7,897 nucleotides of DNA from JALZHR01 sp036389695 (lineage in GTDB: Bacteria > Acidobacteriota > Blastocatellia > Pyrinomonadales > Pyrinomonadaceae), in contig DASVWG010000425.1 in assembly GCA_036389695.1 (NCBI GenBank), positions 1-7,897 on the forward strand, in the 5' to 3' direction. The position numbers and the translations under genes are program-made. The notes beneath the pieces are model-generated. The model saw nothing but the letters and a program-made list of their open reading frames with translations, did no database searches and was not told where the DNA came from. Of the stretch, positions 6,437 through 7,897 are shown one piece after another (position 1 is the stretch's first letter; each line of letters opens with the position of its first letter).

Positions 6437-6535
6437 TCCTTCGTCCTTTGTCCTTTGTCCTTCGCCGGTTGAGTGAAAATTACGTTCTCGAATTTATTTC
6501 AATTAGCGAAGGACAAAGGACAAAGGACGAAGGAC
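6436..6535. repeat. Perfect 30-bp inverted repeat made of 7-base units, overlapping the ABC stop codon
   Basis: Arms 6436-6465 and 6506-6535 are perfectly complementary, with a 40-base loop. Each arm is itself four tandem heptamers of the form GTCCTTY (Y = C, T, T, C) plus GC, so the units are arranged symmetrically within the arm. The left arm begins on the last base of the TAG of the ABC gene. On the plus strand the stem is followed by A residues rather than U, so it is not a textbook terminator in that direction. It lies between two convergent genes and may separate their transcripts or be a dispersed repeat. Confidence 0.85.
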
Positions 6536-6574
6536 AAAAAATAAAGAAGGATGAATTAAAAACTCATCCTTCTT
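6536..6574 (-). terminator. Intrinsic terminator of the S8 protease gene
   Basis: Minus-strand RNA forms a perfect 11-bp stem (AAGAAGGATGA, arms 6564-6574 and 6544-6554) with a 9-base loop, followed by UAUUUUUU (6536-6543). It begins 27 bases after the stop at 6602. The tail runs straight into the 30-bp inverted repeat at 6436-6535. The stem is AT-rich, so termination may be moderate. Confidence 0.8.
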
Positions 6575-6601
6575 CAATTTGCCCTCCTCCTTGAAAAACG
6601 G

Positions 6602-7897
6602 CTATTGCGGCAGATAGCCTGCGGGAACAGGCTTGTCGCTCGCAATTCCGAACTGCAGCGCCGTAAATCCGCTCGTCGAGCGCAATTGATACCAAACGCC
6701 GTTTCGGAAAACGGCTAAATCCGATTTCGCGTCGCCGTCATAATCGCCGGGAACCGGAACGTCGCCGTCCGCGCCGAACTGCGTGGCAGCCAAAGCGCCG
6801 CCGTTCGAGTGCAAGCGATACCAGACGCCGTCGGTCGGACGCCAGACGGCGACGTCGGCTTTGCCGTCGCCGTCGTAGTCGGCTGGAACGGGTTTGTCGC
6901 CGTTTGCGCCGAAATGAAGCGCGGTGAAGCCCTGCGTCGAACGCAAGAGATACCAATTGCCGATTGATGGACGATAGACGGCAATATCGGTTTTGCCGTC
7001 GCCGTCGTAGTCAGCCTGAACAGTTTTGTCTTCGTTGGTGCCGAACTGCACTCCTACCAATTGACCGTCCGAGCTATTGATGCGATACCAGTGACCGCTT
7101 ACCCTTCGAAAAACCGAAAGGTCGGTTTTACCGTCGCCGTCGTAATCGCCGGGCGCGGGAAGGTCGCCCGGAACGGCGAATTGCCGGGCAACGAATTGAT
7201 TGTCCGAGCTTCGCAAGATATACCAGGTGCCGTCCGTCGGGCGATAGACCGCGCGGTCGGTCTTGCCGTCGCCGTCATAATCGCCGGGCACGATAATATC
7301 GCCGCTGGCGCCGAATTGCGTCGCGACAAACTGATTGTTGCCGCTGTTTGTGACATACCAATCGCCGCTTGCCGGACGAAAGACGGAAACGTCCGTTTTG
7401 CCGTCGCCGTCAAAATCGGCGGTTCGGTTCGGCGGCGGCGCTAAGGGCTGAAAATTGGACGCGACTATCGAAAAATGCTGGTCGGTCGTGTCGGCATTGC
7501 CTAAAATCCCGTCGCCGTTCAGCGCGACGGCGGTGACGCCGACGCTAAAGAAGCTGCCCGCCGGAATGCCTGCCGGAAGAAAAACGTTTTCGACGTTGTT
7601 AAGCGTGTCGCCGGTTCCGCCCGTCGCCGAGACGCCGCCCGTGAAAACATTTCCTCGATAGAAATTTCCGTTGACGTTGACCTGCAAATCGAGATTGTTG
7701 ACCAGCGCCGGGTCGGAAACGCCCGGCGGGTCTGTCCAGACCAGCGTAATGCGCACGGGCTTGGTCGAATCGGCGACCCTTCCGATAATGCCGACGCCCG
7801 TTCCGGCATTACTGAGCGGAATTTCTTCGTTGATATATTTCATCGGGACGCCCGTATTGAACATATATTTCAGATTGATGCGCCCCCAGCCTTCGTT
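6602..7897 (-). CDS. S8 (subtilisin-like) serine protease, C-terminal part with FG-GAP repeats (5' end outside window)
   Basis: The minus-strand frame is open to the window edge, so the true start lies outside; the in-frame ATG at 7864 is internal. The first visible residues, NEGWGRINL, match the segment that closes a subtilase catalytic domain. The next 130 or so residues (RITLVWTDPPG, LVNNLDLQV, NNVENVFLPAG) resemble the C-terminal jelly-roll domain of KP-43/fervidolysin-type secreted subtilases. A short Pro-rich linker (LAPPPNRT) leads to six 45-residue FG-GAP/VCBS-type repeats with a calcium-loop consensus D-[FY]-DGDGKTD followed by VFRP and WY. The catalytic Asp, His and Ser are not in the window, so activity cannot be judged. 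The protein should be exported, with the repeats acting as a calcium-stabilised propeller or adhesion/surface module. The last repeat has drifted (DAKSD) and the protein ends GYLPQ without an obvious sorting signal. Confidence 0.85.
   Translation of the reverse strand, partial: NEGWGRINLKYMFNTGVPMKYINEEIPLSNAGTGVGIIGRVADSTKPVRITLVWTDPPGVSDPALVNNLDLQVNVNGNFYRGNVFTGGVSATGGTGDTLNNVENVFLPAGIPAGSFFSVGVTAVALNGDGILGNADTTDQHFSIVASNFQPLAPPPNRTADFDGDGKTDVSVFRPASGDWYVTNSGNNQFVATQFGASGDIIVPGDYDGDGKTDRAVYRPTDGTWYILRSSDNQFVARQFAVPGDLPAPGDYDGDGKTDLSVFRRVSGHWYRINSSDGQLVGVQFGTNEDKTVQADYDGDGKTDIAVYRPSIGNWYLLRSTQGFTALHFGANGDKPVPADYDGDGKADVAVWRPTDGVWYRLHSNGGALAATQFGADGDVPVPGDYDGDAKSDLAVFRNGVWYQLRSTSGFTALQFGIASDKPVPAGYLPQ
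6605..7417 (-). repeat. Six tandem 135-bp coding repeats (FG-GAP/VCBS-like)
   Basis: Repeat starts fall at residues 150, 195, 240, 285, 329 and 374, counted from the internal Met at 7864. The period is 45 residues (135 bases), and 44 between copies 4 and 5. Each copy has a D-x-DGD-x-K-x-D loop, a [VI]-[FYW]-R strand, a WY pair and a phenylalanine-glycine (QFG/HFG) element. The calcium-loop DNA is almost identical between copies, so copy number could change by recombination. Confidence 0.85.

Noticed and set aside
6388..6594. 68-codon plus-strand open frame after the ABC gene
   Set aside because: Most of it translates the 30-bp inverted repeat and the terminator hairpin; no plausible protein.
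6605..7417. Regular repeats as a possible CRISPR array
   Set aside because: The period is 135 bases, in frame, and encodes FG-GAP repeats; there are no short constant repeats with unique spacers.
7862..7864. ATG as the start of the protease/FG-GAP protein
   Set aside because: The same frame continues upstream to the window edge with GWGRINL, a subtilase-type segment, so this Met is internal.

Overview
The window looks like chromosomal DNA from a Gram-negative soil-type bacterium, most likely Acidobacteriota class Blastocatellia (Pyrinomonadaceae-like). This is inferred from gene style: secreted proteins with strings of FG-GAP/VCBS repeats of the form D-[FY]-DGDGKTD...VFRP...WY, a VIT+VWA secreted protein, a KP-43-like protease C-terminus, roughly 50% GC, and spacers carrying long inverted repeats. 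No search was run, so the taxonomy is tentative. There are no RNA genes, CRISPR arrays, transposases or phage genes.

Layout. Bases 1-931 (minus) hold the first 310 residues of a secreted six-motif BNR/YCF48-like beta-propeller whose 3' end lies outside the window. Bases 1225-3471 (minus) encode a secreted VIT+VWA protein with an intact MIDAS metal site, ended by a clear terminator. Bases 3697-4212 (minus) encode a DinB-family metalloenzyme-like protein, followed almost at once by a 123-bp element with perfect 31-bp inverted ends. Bases 4366-5351 (minus) are a two-gene operon: an 88-residue hydrophobic small protein and a signal-peptide coiled-coil protein, joined by an ATGA overlap, with a near-consensus sigma70-type promoter upstream and a strong terminator downstream. 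Divergent from it, 5462-6436 (plus) encodes an orphan ABC-type ATPase with a C-terminal TOBE-like domain. It keeps Walker A, LSGGE and the D-loop but has lost the catalytic glutamate, the H-loop histidine and most of the Q-loop/helical region. Converging on it, 6602-7897 (minus) is the C-terminal part of a secreted S8 (subtilisin-like) protease carrying six FG-GAP repeats.

How they fit together. Five of the six proteins encoded on the minus strand are either clearly exported (beta-propeller, VIT-VWA, coiled coil), probably exported (protease) or possibly membrane-associated (88-residue protein), so this is an envelope/secretome neighbourhood rather than one pathway. Only the 88-aa/coiled-coil pair is convincingly an operon; terminators separate most of the other genes.

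Most worth a second look: the degenerate ABC ATPase next to the two-gene envelope operon; the PT-TG-like motif in the 88-residue protein; and the long inverted repeats found in four of the five intergenic gaps downstream of a gene's 3' end, one built from four 7-base units and one resembling a MITE.
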